NCBI GenBank assembly: GCA_905221435.1
Contig: CAJNDD010000005.1
Span: 29,018-93,017 of the forward strand
Direction of reading: 5' to 3'
From: a bacterium
Lineage (GTDB): Bacteria; Bacillota; Bacilli; Lactobacillales; Streptococcaceae
Length of the DNA: 64,000 bases
Shown: positions 1 through 7,795 of the stretch, in pieces
How positions within the stretch are numbered: the stretch's first letter is position 1
Layout: each line of letters begins with the position of its first letter
The notes under the pieces: generated by a model
Database searches by the model: none
Seen by the model: only the letters and a program-made list of their open reading frames with translations
What the model was told of the DNA's origin: nothing
Made by a program: the position numbers and the translations under genes

Positions 1-1
1 G

Positions 2-154
2 CTCTTTGGAACAAACTTCCTACCAACCAACCTCAATCCTGTCCTTCCTCCGATTACACTTGCCATCATCGGAGCAGTGCTTCTTGCTCTTCGCTTCTAT
101 CTCAAAAAACGCTTCAATATCCGAAGTGCAAGCGCGGGCCCATCACGTTATTAA
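2..154 (+). CDS. C-terminal end of an integral membrane protein (partial)
   Basis: Only the last 50 codons are in the window; the frame is open from base 2 to TAA at 152-154. The translation has one hydrophobic stretch (around PPITLAIIGAVLLALRFYL) followed by a basic tail (KKRFNIRS), typical of a final membrane helix with a cytoplasmic end. A chromate-transporter or other permease subunit is possible, but too little is visible to name it. A strong terminator follows directly, so this is the end of a transcription unit. Confidence 0.55.
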   Translation, partial: LFGTNFLPTNLNPVLPPITLAIIGAVLLALRFYLKKRFNIRSASAGPSRY

Positions 155-162
155 AAGAATGA

Positions 163-194
163 AAAAAGCAACTGCAGATGCGGTTGCTTTTTGA
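163..194 (+). terminator. Intrinsic terminator after the partial membrane protein
   Basis: AAAAAGCAACTGC and GCGGTTGCTTTTT pair around a short AGAT loop, followed by T-rich sequence. The A-run on the other side lets it also serve leftward transcripts, so it may end the ruvA-tag-CPBP operon too. Confidence 0.8.
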
Positions 195-240
195 TGTCAA
201 TCTATGATTCTCCTTTTTCTCTTGTATAACTACTAAAACG

Positions 241-912
241 TCACATATTACTGATAACTAAAATCATAAAAGAGAGACTGTTGCCTAGTATATGAACTAG
301 CAAGGGATAGTAAATATTTTCTTTTTCTTTTACATAAATAATTGAAAAAACTAACCCACCATCCAAATAACTAACTGCGCTGACCCACTCTGATAAAGAC
401 AAGTTATGCATATGAGTCAAGGAAAAAGCAAGACCGACTAAAAAAATACTCAGCCAACTTGACAGATATTTTCCTAACCAATGCAATAACACCTGACGGA
501 AAAAGAATTCTTCTACCACAGGACCAACCACACAGGAAAAGAGCAGCAAAAGAAGGGGCTGACTGCGAAACGTATTTTGAATATTGATCTCATTTTGCCC
601 TACTCCACCCAATCCCAGTGTCTGCCGCAATAACCCTGATAGAAAAGCAAAGAAGAAGGTCATCAGAAAGAGAAGGAGCAAATATTTCAAAGCTCCTAAC
701 CAAAACTTTCTCGAGGACACTTTGATTTCATTCCACTTTTGGATCAACTCCGATTTAAACAAGAAACATCCATATAGAAAAATTCCTATATAGGCTAGAT
801 AATTTGTAATCGAAGTCGACAACAGAAAATCAAAGAGGTGAACACCGTCAAAAACAAAGAAAACAGTATAGAGAATCACAAAAATAAGGATTCCCTTATA
901 TTTGTTAGACAT
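241..912 (-). CDS. CPBP family intramembrane metalloprotease
   Basis: A 223-residue polytopic membrane protein of the CPBP/Abi (CaaX protease-like) family. The catalytic signature is intact: EExxxR at residues 134-139 (EEFFFR), a histidine in FSLTHMHN near 167, and HxxxN in HILGN near 207-211. About six hydrophobic segments are visible. In bacteria these proteins are often linked to bacteriocin self-immunity or peptide processing; the substrate here is unknown. It starts 3 nt after the tag stop codon, with GGGGAGATAAT before the ATG, so it is the last gene of the leftward ruvA operon. Family assignment is firm, role is inference. Confidence 0.85.
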   Translation of the reverse strand: MSNKYKGILIFVILYTVFFVFDGVHLFDFLLSTSITNYLAYIGIFLYGCFLFKSELIQKWNEIKVSSRKFWLGALKYLLLLFLMTFFFAFLSGLLRQTLGLGGVGQNEINIQNTFRSQPLLLLLFSCVVGPVVEEFFFRQVLLHWLGKYLSSWLSIFLVGLAFSLTHMHNLSLSEWVSAVSYLDGGLVFSIIYVKEKENIYYPLLVHILGNSLSFMILVISNM

Positions 913-915
913 TAT

Positions 916-1476
916 TTATCTCCCCTTCCACTCACAATCATTCTCATGGTCGTCAATCAGACCTGCTGCTTGTAGAAAAGCCAAAACTGCGACTGGACCT
1001 GTAAACTTGAATCCTTGTTTTTTGAGATCTTGAGATAACTTTTCAGACAAGGCTGTTTTAGCAGGTGCCTGGTGATAGTCAGGAACATCATTCACGATAG
1101 TTTTCCCCTCAACAAAAGACCAGAGATAGGTATCAAAGGAACCGTAGTTTTTCTGGACTTGTAAAAATGCTTGAGCGTTGGCACGCGTAGCAAAAATCTT
1201 GGCTCTATTTCGGATGATGGCTGGATTATCTAACAAAGCTTCCAACTCCTCATCTGTCATCTCTGCGACACGTTGGGCTTGGTAGTTGTGAAATACTTCT
1301 CGGAAAGCTTGGCGTTTGTTTAGTACCGTTTCCCAAGACAGACCCGACTGGTAAGTTTCCAAACAAAGTAACTCAAAGAGAGCACGGTCATCATGAAGGG
1401 GTTGGCCCCACTCCTCATCATGATAGGCTACATATAAAGGGTTGTTCATTTTAACCCAACCACAGCGTTTTGTCAT
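916..1476 (-). CDS. tag: DNA-3-methyladenine glycosylase I
   Basis: Base-excision repair enzyme that removes 3-methyladenine from alkylated DNA. The protein of 186 residues begins MTKRCGW and contains the family signatures YHDEEWG and TYQSGLSWETVLNKR, plus the late zinc-ligand region ending HENDCEW. I chose ATG 1476 rather than the longer TTG-initiated frame at 1488: GGAG lies 6 nt upstream of ATG 1476 and this matches usual Tag length. The stop codon of the upstream zinc-ribbon gene lies just ahead of this start, so the two are probably translationally coupled. Sits in a repair operon with ruvA. Confidence 0.95.
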   Translation of the reverse strand: MTKRCGWVKMNNPLYVAYHDEEWGQPLHDDRALFELLCLETYQSGLSWETVLNKRQAFREVFHNYQAQRVAEMTDEELEALLDNPAIIRNRAKIFATRANAQAFLQVQKNYGSFDTYLWSFVEGKTIVNDVPDYHQAPAKTALSEKLSQDLKKQGFKFTGPVAVLAFLQAAGLIDDHENDCEWKGR

Positions 1477-1477
1477 A

Positions 1478-2047
1478 TTATTCTCCAATCTTTAAAACAT
1501 AGCCGGGTAAGGGGATACTCGACTTATCCAATAGATTAATCCAACGATTAATATCTGGTGGTAGAGGGTTAAATCTCTCATCCGTTTGATACCTTACACC
1601 ATCATCTGTTTCTATTCCAGTTAATGTTTCAATCTGTTCTCGAAGTTGGTCTACAGACATCCAATCAGTCCAACTTTCAAATAAACTTTCTGAGACCAGA
1701 GTTATACCATACCATTCTTCAAACCATCCAATGTAGTCTGCACTTAAGAGGTAGAGTTTTTCGAAAGAACAAGGTTCATCATTCACCCTTATACTATCTA
1801 CTATGTTGTCATTATCTACTAAAGCAATACTTGCGCCACAAAATTCACAAGGAAATGAGCCAACTTGACCATAGCGGGAACCACAATGCAAGAATAATCC
1901 TGTTTGGCTCTGCTGACAATTATTACAAAACAACGGAAAAACGGTACAGTGTAGCCATAGTGTATCAACCTTCCCATTTTTAAATTTTATCTTGACATGG
2001 TTGCTACTGTTTCTTGCTTCAACTAGATTAATTCGAGCAATTCCCAT
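1478..2047 (-). CDS. Conserved hypothetical protein with a zinc-ribbon-like cysteine cluster
   Basis: A 189-residue soluble protein I do not recognise. It has two CxxC pairs (FCNNC and PCEFC) about 25 residues apart, with further cysteines in LHC and FLHCG, which looks like a structural zinc ribbon in residues 30-75. The rest is acidic and tryptophan-rich (WFEEWYG, WTDWMS). Its ATG overlaps the ruvA stop codon by one base (TAATG), and its own end abuts tag, so it is translated as part of the ruvA-tag repair operon. A DNA-repair link is inferred from position only. Confidence 0.7.
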   Translation of the reverse strand: MGIARINLVEARNSSNHVKIKFKNGKVDTLWLHCTVFPLFCNNCQQSQTGLFLHCGSRYGQVGSFPCEFCGASIALVDNDNIVDSIRVNDEPCSFEKLYLLSADYIGWFEEWYGITLVSESLFESWTDWMSVDQLREQIETLTGIETDDGVRYQTDERFNPLPPDINRWINLLDKSSIPLPGYVLKIGE

Positions 2048-2640
2048 TATTTTACCAACATCTTAAGAGCCGACTTGATATAGTTCTCTGCTGTATCTGT
2101 CGTTCCTTCAAAGAATTTCTTGATTTTCTTAAGTTCGGTCGCCTTGTAACCCAGTGCCAACATGGCTTCCATAGCTTCTTCCAATTCTTGGTTCTCAGCG
2201 CTGGTTTGCACTGCGACCTTGGCAGGAAGGTCATCACTAGCCACGACTACCTTTCCTTCCAAGTCCAGCACCATCTGTTGGGCTGTTTTCTTGCCAATTT
2301 TAGGGAACTTGGTCAAGTAGGTGATGTTCTTAGTCTCGATTGCCTGAACCAAGCCAGCATTGTCATCGGCAGCGATAATAGCAAGAGCTGACACAGGACC
2401 AATCCCTGAGACCGAAATCAGACTAAGAAAGAGCTTCTTCTCGTCTTCTGAACGAAAGCCGTAAAGCAGATGGGCATCCTCACGGACAACTTGGTGCACA
2501 TAAATCTGAGTTTCTTGATTAACCTGACCTGAGTAAGCATAAGGATTGGCTACATGCAAGATATAACCGATACCATTTGCCTCAAGGACAATATATTTAG
2601 CAGTGATTTTGGTAATGATTCCTTTTAGATATTCGTACAT
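2047..2640 (-). CDS. ruvA: Holliday junction branch migration protein RuvA
   Basis: RuvA tetramers bind four-way Holliday junctions and load the RuvB motor for branch migration. The 197-residue protein starts [12 protein letters not shown], has the N-terminal OB fold, a central helix-hairpin-helix pair ([13 protein letters not shown] and [12 protein letters not shown]) and the C-terminal domain III that contacts RuvB ([14 protein letters not shown]). The open frame extends 37 codons upstream, but ATG 2640 is the correct start: GGAG precedes it and the length matches the family. First gene of the leftward operon with the zinc-ribbon protein, tag and the CPBP protease. Confidence 0.96.
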   Translation of the reverse strand: MYEYLKGIITKITAKYIVLEANGIGYILHVANPYAYSGQVNQETQIYVHQVVREDAHLLYGFRSEDEKKLFLSLISVSGIGPVSALAIIAADDNAGLVQAIETKNITYLTKFPKIGKKTAQQMVLDLEGKVVVASDDLPAKVAVQTSAENQELEEAMEAMLALGYKATELKKIKKFFEGTTDTAENYIKSALKMLVK

Positions 2641-2719
2641 AGTTTTTTCTCCATTATTTTGCCTATCTAGTATACCATATTTCCCCAAGACAGACTGCAA
2701 CAAAAGGTGCAACCTCTGG

Positions 2720-2748
2720 TTGACAAATAGTACAGGAGATTGTATTCT
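2720..2748 (+). promoter_or_regulatory. Sigma-A promoter of the XRE regulator
   Basis: TTGACA at 2720-2725, a 17-nt spacer, then TATTCT at 2743-2748. It points into the helix-turn-helix gene starting at 2797. Confidence 0.7.
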
Positions 2749-2796
2749 CATTATAAGTAAAAATTGTTAGGATAGAAGTAGAAAAAGGAGGATAGA

Positions 2797-3294
2797 ATGA
2801 TGAAACTCGCAGAAAAACTATTTGAGCTCAGAAAGGAAAAAGGTTGGTCCCAGGAAAAGCTAGCAGAACAAATCAATGTTTCTCGGCAAAGCATCTCAAA
2901 ATGGGAGTCTGGACAAGTTCTTCCTGAAATCGAAAAAATCATTGAATTAAGCAAGATTTTCCAAGTAACAACTGACTATCTACTACTGGATGAAAACTCT
3001 GAAAAAGGTTCCACAGCAGTGACCTTGGAAGAAGACAAGGACAAATACTGTAAAGAGGTTAAATCCTTTGGTCTCTGGCAAATGATTTATATTTTCGTAT
3101 TGGCTCTGGCTATCTATCTTTTTTTAGCTGGTTCTAGTTTCCCAGCCGAATTCACCGCCTGGATTTGGCTGACCTTCGTTCTCTTGATTGCATCTGCAAT
3201 TGCTATCAACAAGACTCTCAAAACCAAACAATTTTACCTTGATAAGATGATTAATCTCGAAAAAACTTCAGAAGAAGTCAATAGCAAAAAGTGA
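2797..3294 (+). CDS. XRE family transcriptional regulator with two membrane segments
   Basis: A 165-residue protein with an N-terminal Cro/CI helix-turn-helix (residues 5-60; [21 protein letters not shown]) and a C-terminal half with two hydrophobic segments (about 88-108 and 115-137). This resembles small membrane-anchored XRE regulators common in Firmicutes. AAGGAGG lies just upstream; either ATG 2797 or ATG 2800 could be used, the second having better spacing. Monocistronic and divergent from ruvA. Targets are unknown. Confidence 0.85.
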   Translation: MMKLAEKLFELRKEKGWSQEKLAEQINVSRQSISKWESGQVLPEIEKIIELSKIFQVTTDYLLLDENSEKGSTAVTLEEDKDKYCKEVKSFGLWQMIYIFVLALAIYLFLAGSSFPAEFTAWIWLTFVLLIASAIAINKTLKTKQFYLDKMINLEKTSEEVNSKK

Positions 3295-3377
3295 CGGAGA
3301 TGGAAGTATCCAACCATCCTTTCTTTTAAAAAAGCACAAGCAACCTTGCTTCACAACTTATACAAAAATTTCCATGA

Positions 3378-3427
3378 TAAAACGCATAATACCAAGGCTT
3401 TTGAATACCTGATATTACGCGTTTTTT
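3378..3427. terminator. Bidirectional terminator between the XRE gene and the dehydratase gene
   Basis: Imperfect inverted repeat AAAACGCATAATA / TATTACGCGTTTTTT with A and T runs on both flanks, between two convergent genes. Confidence 0.65.
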
Positions 3428-3457
3428 CTGATTTTAAAGACTTTTGATCAGCTTCCC

Positions 3458-5308
3458 TTACTCAGCATGGGTTGTCTCATTTGCAAAGGAAATAATTGCT
3501 TCTTTGAGCTCATCTCCGCTGAGTGAACGGAACTCTTCAATCTTTTGATCAATCGCTTCTAGCGGCATGACATTTACTTTACCAACGAAAATCTTGTCCA
3601 TAACTTGGTTATCAACCAGTTCGGTCGAAACCAAGAGTTCTTCATAGAGTTTTTCACCTGGGCGAATCCCAACTTCAACGATTGGAATTTCACTTTCTGT
3701 GTGTCCGCTTAGAAGGACCATTTTCTTAGCCAAGTCATAGATCTTGACTGGTTTGCCCATATCAAGGATAAAGACTTCTCCGTCCTTAGCATAAGCGCCA
3801 GCATGGATTACCAGACGACTGGCCTCTGGAATGGTCATGAAGTAACGCGTCATACGGAAGTCTGTCACCGTTACAGGACCACCTTCAGCAATCTGACGTT
3901 CAAAGACAGGAATCACGCTACCACGGCTACCGAGAACATTCCCAAAACGAACTGCACAGTAGGTTGATTTGCTACGTTGGTTAAAGCCAGTGACAATCAA
4001 CTCTGCCACGCGCTTGGTTGCACCCATAACATTGGGTGGATTGACCGCTTTGTCAGTCGAAATCATGACCATCTTAGGAACTTTAGCTGCATCAACAGCC
4101 TTGGCAACATTGTAGGTCCCGAGTATATTGTTCTTGAAGGCTTCTTTTGGATTGCGCTCCATCATCGGAACATGTTTGTGGGCTGCAGCATGGTAAACGA
4201 TGGCTGGTTTGTACTGTTCAAACACCTGCAAGAGACGGTCATAGTCCTGAATATCTGCAATGACAGGAACATAATCAATCCCTTGGAATGTTCGGATTAA
4301 TTCATGATAAACGAGATAGATGGAATTTTCGCCATGCCCCAGCAAAATCACGCGTTCAGGATTGAAGCGACTGACCTGACGACAAATCTCCGAACCAATC
4401 GAACCGCCGGCTCCTGTCACCAAGATGGTCTTGCCTGTAAGCTCTGCACCAAGACGGGATTCGTCGAGACGGATTTCCTGACGCCCCAAAAGGTCTGTGA
4501 TGTCAATCTTCTGGAAACCACTACCTGGTTGGTGAAGCCCTTGAACAACTGTCTCAACCTTGGGCATCTTGTAACATTTGATACCGAGTTTATTACACAT
4601 CTGCAGGATACGTTCGTACTCTGACGGGTCAAGCGAAGGGATGGCTACGATGACACGCTCGATTTGGTGACGTTTAGCCAAGTCGGGTAGATTATCATAA
4701 GAGCCCAAAACTGGGATTCCACCAAGCTTTTGTCCCTTTTTCTTCTCATCATTATCCAAAATTCCCACTAACTCAAGGTCACTAGTTGGGTGTTGGTAGC
4801 TGTTCATAAAGAGGGCCCCACCATCACCAGCACCAATCAAGAAGGTACGGCGGTGTTCGCCCTCCCCACTTCCCTGCTTGCGCTTAGAATAAATCAACTG
4901 CCAAGTGATACGAGGGAGTAAGATGAGAAAAGTACTCAATAAGATAAAGAGTATGATGAACCGGATAGAAAACAGAGGAAGAAAAGCGTAGCAAATTCCA
5001 TAGGAAAACACACTACTGAGCATCACTCCGAAAAAGATTTTCATAAAATCCGTAATCTTACTGTAACGACTAATACTCGCATTGAGCCCCCAAAATCCAA
5101 TCATGATTTGATAGAAGAGGAAAGCCAAACCAGTATAGATAACATAGTCCACAGGCGCTGGGTTAATCAAGCCATAAAAGAGAATGTAAGACACGATGAT
5201 GGAAACCACCATACTAATAATATCAAATACACCCCAGAACACCTGCTTTTGCTGTTTATTTAAAATTTCAACCAGATCAATTACATAATCTGTTAGTTTT
5301 TTATTCAT
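3458..5308 (-). CDS. Membrane nucleotide-sugar dehydratase (CapD/WbpM/FlaA1-like)
   Basis: A 616-residue polysaccharide-biosynthesis protein. Residues 1-140 hold about four membrane helices; 150-260 is a CoA-binding-like Rossmann domain (TFLIGAGDGGALF); 290-580 is the SDR catalytic domain with the NAD(P) motif TGAGGSIGSE and the signature STDKAVNPPNVMGATKR in place of the classic YxxxK. Relatives are UDP-GlcNAc 4,6-dehydratases or C4-epimerases that make deoxy-amino sugars such as those in capsule, teichoic acid or O-glycans. The next gene leftward in transcription order is upstream at 5388-6218, a glycosyltransferase. Exact product sugar is not decidable from sequence alone. Confidence 0.88.
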   Translation of the reverse strand: MNKKLTDYVIDLVEILNKQQKQVFWGVFDIISMVVSIIVSYILFYGLINPAPVDYVIYTGLAFLFYQIMIGFWGLNASISRYSKITDFMKIFFGVMLSSVFSYGICYAFLPLFSIRFIILFILLSTFLILLPRITWQLIYSKRKQGSGEGEHRRTFLIGAGDGGALFMNSYQHPTSDLELVGILDNDEKKKGQKLGGIPVLGSYDNLPDLAKRHQIERVIVAIPSLDPSEYERILQMCNKLGIKCYKMPKVETVVQGLHQPGSGFQKIDITDLLGRQEIRLDESRLGAELTGKTILVTGAGGSIGSEICRQVSRFNPERVILLGHGENSIYLVYHELIRTFQGIDYVPVIADIQDYDRLLQVFEQYKPAIVYHAAAHKHVPMMERNPKEAFKNNILGTYNVAKAVDAAKVPKMVMISTDKAVNPPNVMGATKRVAELIVTGFNQRSKSTYCAVRFGNVLGSRGSVIPVFERQIAEGGPVTVTDFRMTRYFMTIPEASRLVIHAGAYAKDGEVFILDMGKPVKIYDLAKKMVLLSGHTESEIPIVEVGIRPGEKLYEELLVSTELVDNQVMDKIFVGKVNVMPLEAIDQKIEEFRSLSGDELKEAIISFANETTHAE

Positions 5309-5387
5309 AGGAATTTACTCTTTCTTAAAAGAATTTAAATATATATTGTTATTATAACATTTTTTGGCTATTTTATCTTTTACAATA

Positions 5388-6218
5388 CTATTTATTTTTT
5401 CTTAATAATTTTACAAAAATAAACTGACGTACAAAGCCTGGACAAAGTGCAACAATGGCCTGAATGGCTACACTTTTAGCATATTCCATGTAAGAAATTT
5501 GCCCTCGCTCAAGCATGCGCTGACGAGCTTGGCGATAGAGTTTAAGGTAACGCAAGCCACCTCGACGCTCAAACATCCCTGCACCGACACGAACCTTACA
5601 CAAGATTTGATCGAGGTTTCCAGTCTTGGCACCTGCGGCAATCATATTGAGCCAGAGGAGATCATCCTCCATATAAAGCCCATCTTCGTAGTTGCCTGCC
5701 TTGAGAACCATATCCTTCTTGAACATTACTGTCATGTGGTTAAAGGCGCTTCTCATTCTCTGATAGGCCACAATGTCTGCGTGCTGAGTAGGAACACGAC
5801 GGTAAGAAACAATCTCATCTGGATTGTCAATGAACTCTGCGATATGCCCACCTAAGAGATCGAGATCTTCTTTCTCCATTAGCTGAAGCTGTTTCTCAAA
5901 ACGATCCGGAACGGCTAAATCATCCGTATCCATGCGGGCGATGATATCGTACTGACACTGTAAAACACCGTATCGAAGAGCCAAACCTAAACCTTGATTT
6001 TCTTCCAAGGGGCAACGCTTAACTGGAATCTCTGACTGCGCTTCTACTTCATCCAGCACCTGATAGAGTTCTGGTGTGAGAGGCCCATCCTCAACAAGAA
6101 CAAGCTCACTTGGTTTCAAGGTCTGGTTTTGAACACTTTTGATGGCATCTCTCAAAAATGTCGGATTTTCCTTTACATAGACCGACATCAAGACGCTGAT
6201 TTTTTGCTTTTCAGACAC
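5388..6218 (-). CDS. Glycosyltransferase family 2
   Basis: A 276-residue GT-A fold glycosyltransferase. The nucleotide-binding N terminus (ISVLMSVYVKENP) and the metal-binding DxD-type motif (ARMDTDD, near residue 97) are intact; a second acidic motif (YMEDDLLW) near 183 fits the acceptor/catalytic region. It uses a GTG start: CAC on the plus strand at 6216-6218, with GGAG 8 nt upstream. It precedes the CapD-like dehydratase in the same direction, so both likely act on one surface glycan. Donor and acceptor are unknown. Confidence 0.88.
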   Translation of the reverse strand: MSEKQKISVLMSVYVKENPTFLRDAIKSVQNQTLKPSELVLVEDGPLTPELYQVLDEVEAQSEIPVKRCPLEENQGLGLALRYGVLQCQYDIIARMDTDDLAVPDRFEKQLQLMEKEDLDLLGGHIAEFIDNPDEIVSYRRVPTQHADIVAYQRMRSAFNHMTVMFKKDMVLKAGNYEDGLYMEDDLLWLNMIAAGAKTGNLDQILCKVRVGAGMFERRGGLRYLKLYRQARQRMLERGQISYMEYAKSVAIQAIVALCPGFVRQFIFVKLLRKNK

Positions 6219-6426
6219 AGTTTTTCTCCAATTTATAGATTTCCTTCCACTATTTTATCACAAAATTTCCTAGTTTCCTATTTTTATTTTAATTCTATGA
6301 AAAACTTAGTAAAAGAGTCTGTATATTTTCAAGCAAGATGGGCTGGACTTTCTAGTCCTCTCCTTGACATTATAAGGAAAAAACCTTAAAATAAGCTGTT
6401 ATTAAAATCATCTTATCGAGGTTTTC

Positions 6427-7593
6427 ATGAAAAAACAATCACTCTTTTTTGTTCTAGGAATTGTCTTAATCGGGACTGTTTTGCGCTCTCCTTTTACTGC
6501 TCTTCCAACCATTTTAGGAGATATCGCTCAGGGGCTAGGAGTCGAGGTTAGTTCTCTCGGTATTTTAACCAGTCTCCCTCTCTTAATGTTTGCTCTTTTC
6601 TCTGCTTTTGCAAGTCGCTTGGCGCAAAAGATTGGACTAGAGCATCTCTTTACTTACTGTCTCCTCCTCTTAACTGTTGGCTCTGTCATTCGGATTTTCA
6701 ATCTTCCCCTTCTCTATCTAGGAACTCTGATCATCGGAGCGAGCATCGCCATTTTCAATGTACTCCTCCCAAGTATGATCCAGGCAAATCAGCCTCAAAA
6801 AATCAGTTTCCTAACAACTCTCTATGTCACTGCCATGGGAATTTCGACAGCCATCGCTTCTTATCTTTCGGTCCCTATCACCCAAGCTAGTTCTTGGAAG
6901 GGACTCATCCTCGTTCTCAGCTTTCTCTGTCTGGTCACTCTGCTAGTCTGGTTACCAAATCATCACCACAACCACCACCTAGAAAGCCAAAAAGAAAAGC
7001 AAGTCAAAGAGAATATTCTAAAAAGTAAAGATGTCTGGGCTATCATTATCTTTGGCGGGCTTCAGTCCTTGCTCTTTTATACAAGTATGACCTGGTTGCC
7101 AACTATAGCTGTTAGTGCTGGTATTTCTAATAGTGATGCGGCTCTCCTTGCTTCTATCTTCTCACTGATCAGCATTCCTTTTTCGATGACTGTTCCAAGT
7201 CTGACGACTCGTCTATCAGATGGTCACCGTCGAATCATGCTGGTAATTATCTCTATCGCTGGGATGACAGGAATTGCCATGCTCTTGTACCCAACCAACA
7301 ACTTCCTCTACTGGTTAGTCGTCCATCTCTTGATTGGAACGGCCTGCAGTGCCCTCTTCCCCTACCTCATGGTTTGTTTTTCTCTTAAAACCAGTTCTCC
7401 TGAAAAGACCGCTCAGCTATCAGGACTAGCGCAAACAGGAGGCTACATCTTAGCTGCTTTTGGACCTACCTTGTTTGGTTATAGTTTTGAGCTTTTCCAA
7501 TCTTGGATCCCAGCTGTCCTTGCCCTTCTAGTCATCGATATCATCATGACCGTCTCACTCTTTATGGTGGATCGGGCGGATAAGATACTTTAA
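6427..7593 (+). CDS. MFS transporter, CynX/NimT family
   Basis: A 388-residue protein with about 12 membrane helices. The start of helix 1 (GTVLRSPFTALPTILGDIA) is the usual signature of the CynX/NimT cyanate/2-nitroimidazole-type permeases. A histidine-rich hydrophilic loop (HHHHNHHLES) joins the two six-helix halves near residue 180. The substrate cannot be told; relatives are drug or organic-anion exporters. Monocistronic, divergent from the glycosyltransferase, with a terminator straight after it. Confidence 0.85.
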   Translation: MKKQSLFFVLGIVLIGTVLRSPFTALPTILGDIAQGLGVEVSSLGILTSLPLLMFALFSAFASRLAQKIGLEHLFTYCLLLLTVGSVIRIFNLPLLYLGTLIIGASIAIFNVLLPSMIQANQPQKISFLTTLYVTAMGISTAIASYLSVPITQASSWKGLILVLSFLCLVTLLVWLPNHHHNHHLESQKEKQVKENILKSKDVWAIIIFGGLQSLLFYTSMTWLPTIAVSAGISNSDAALLASIFSLISIPFSMTVPSLTTRLSDGHRRIMLVIISIAGMTGIAMLLYPTNNFLYWLVVHLLIGTACSALFPYLMVCFSLKTSSPEKTAQLSGLAQTGGYILAAFGPTLFGYSFELFQSWIPAVLALLVIDIIMTVSLFMVDRADKIL

Positions 7594-7625
7594 TTTTCTA
7601 AAATCTATCACAACGATAAACAATG

Positions 7626-7652
7626 CAAAGCTAGACTCTGTCTGGCTTTTTT
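7626..7652 (+). terminator. Intrinsic terminator of the MFS gene
   Basis: AAAGCTAGAC and GTCTGGCTTTTTT pair around a TCT loop, ending in a T run. Confidence 0.8.
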
Positions 7653-7795
7653 GGTGCTTATACCAACAAGAATCACCATCCATCTGTTAGCAGAAAAATG
7701 GTATTTTTGATATAATAAAATGTATAGAAACTAATTGTCATACGAAAAATAAATCAGTTTATAAGATAGCTACTATTTTAAGTGAGGTGCACAGG

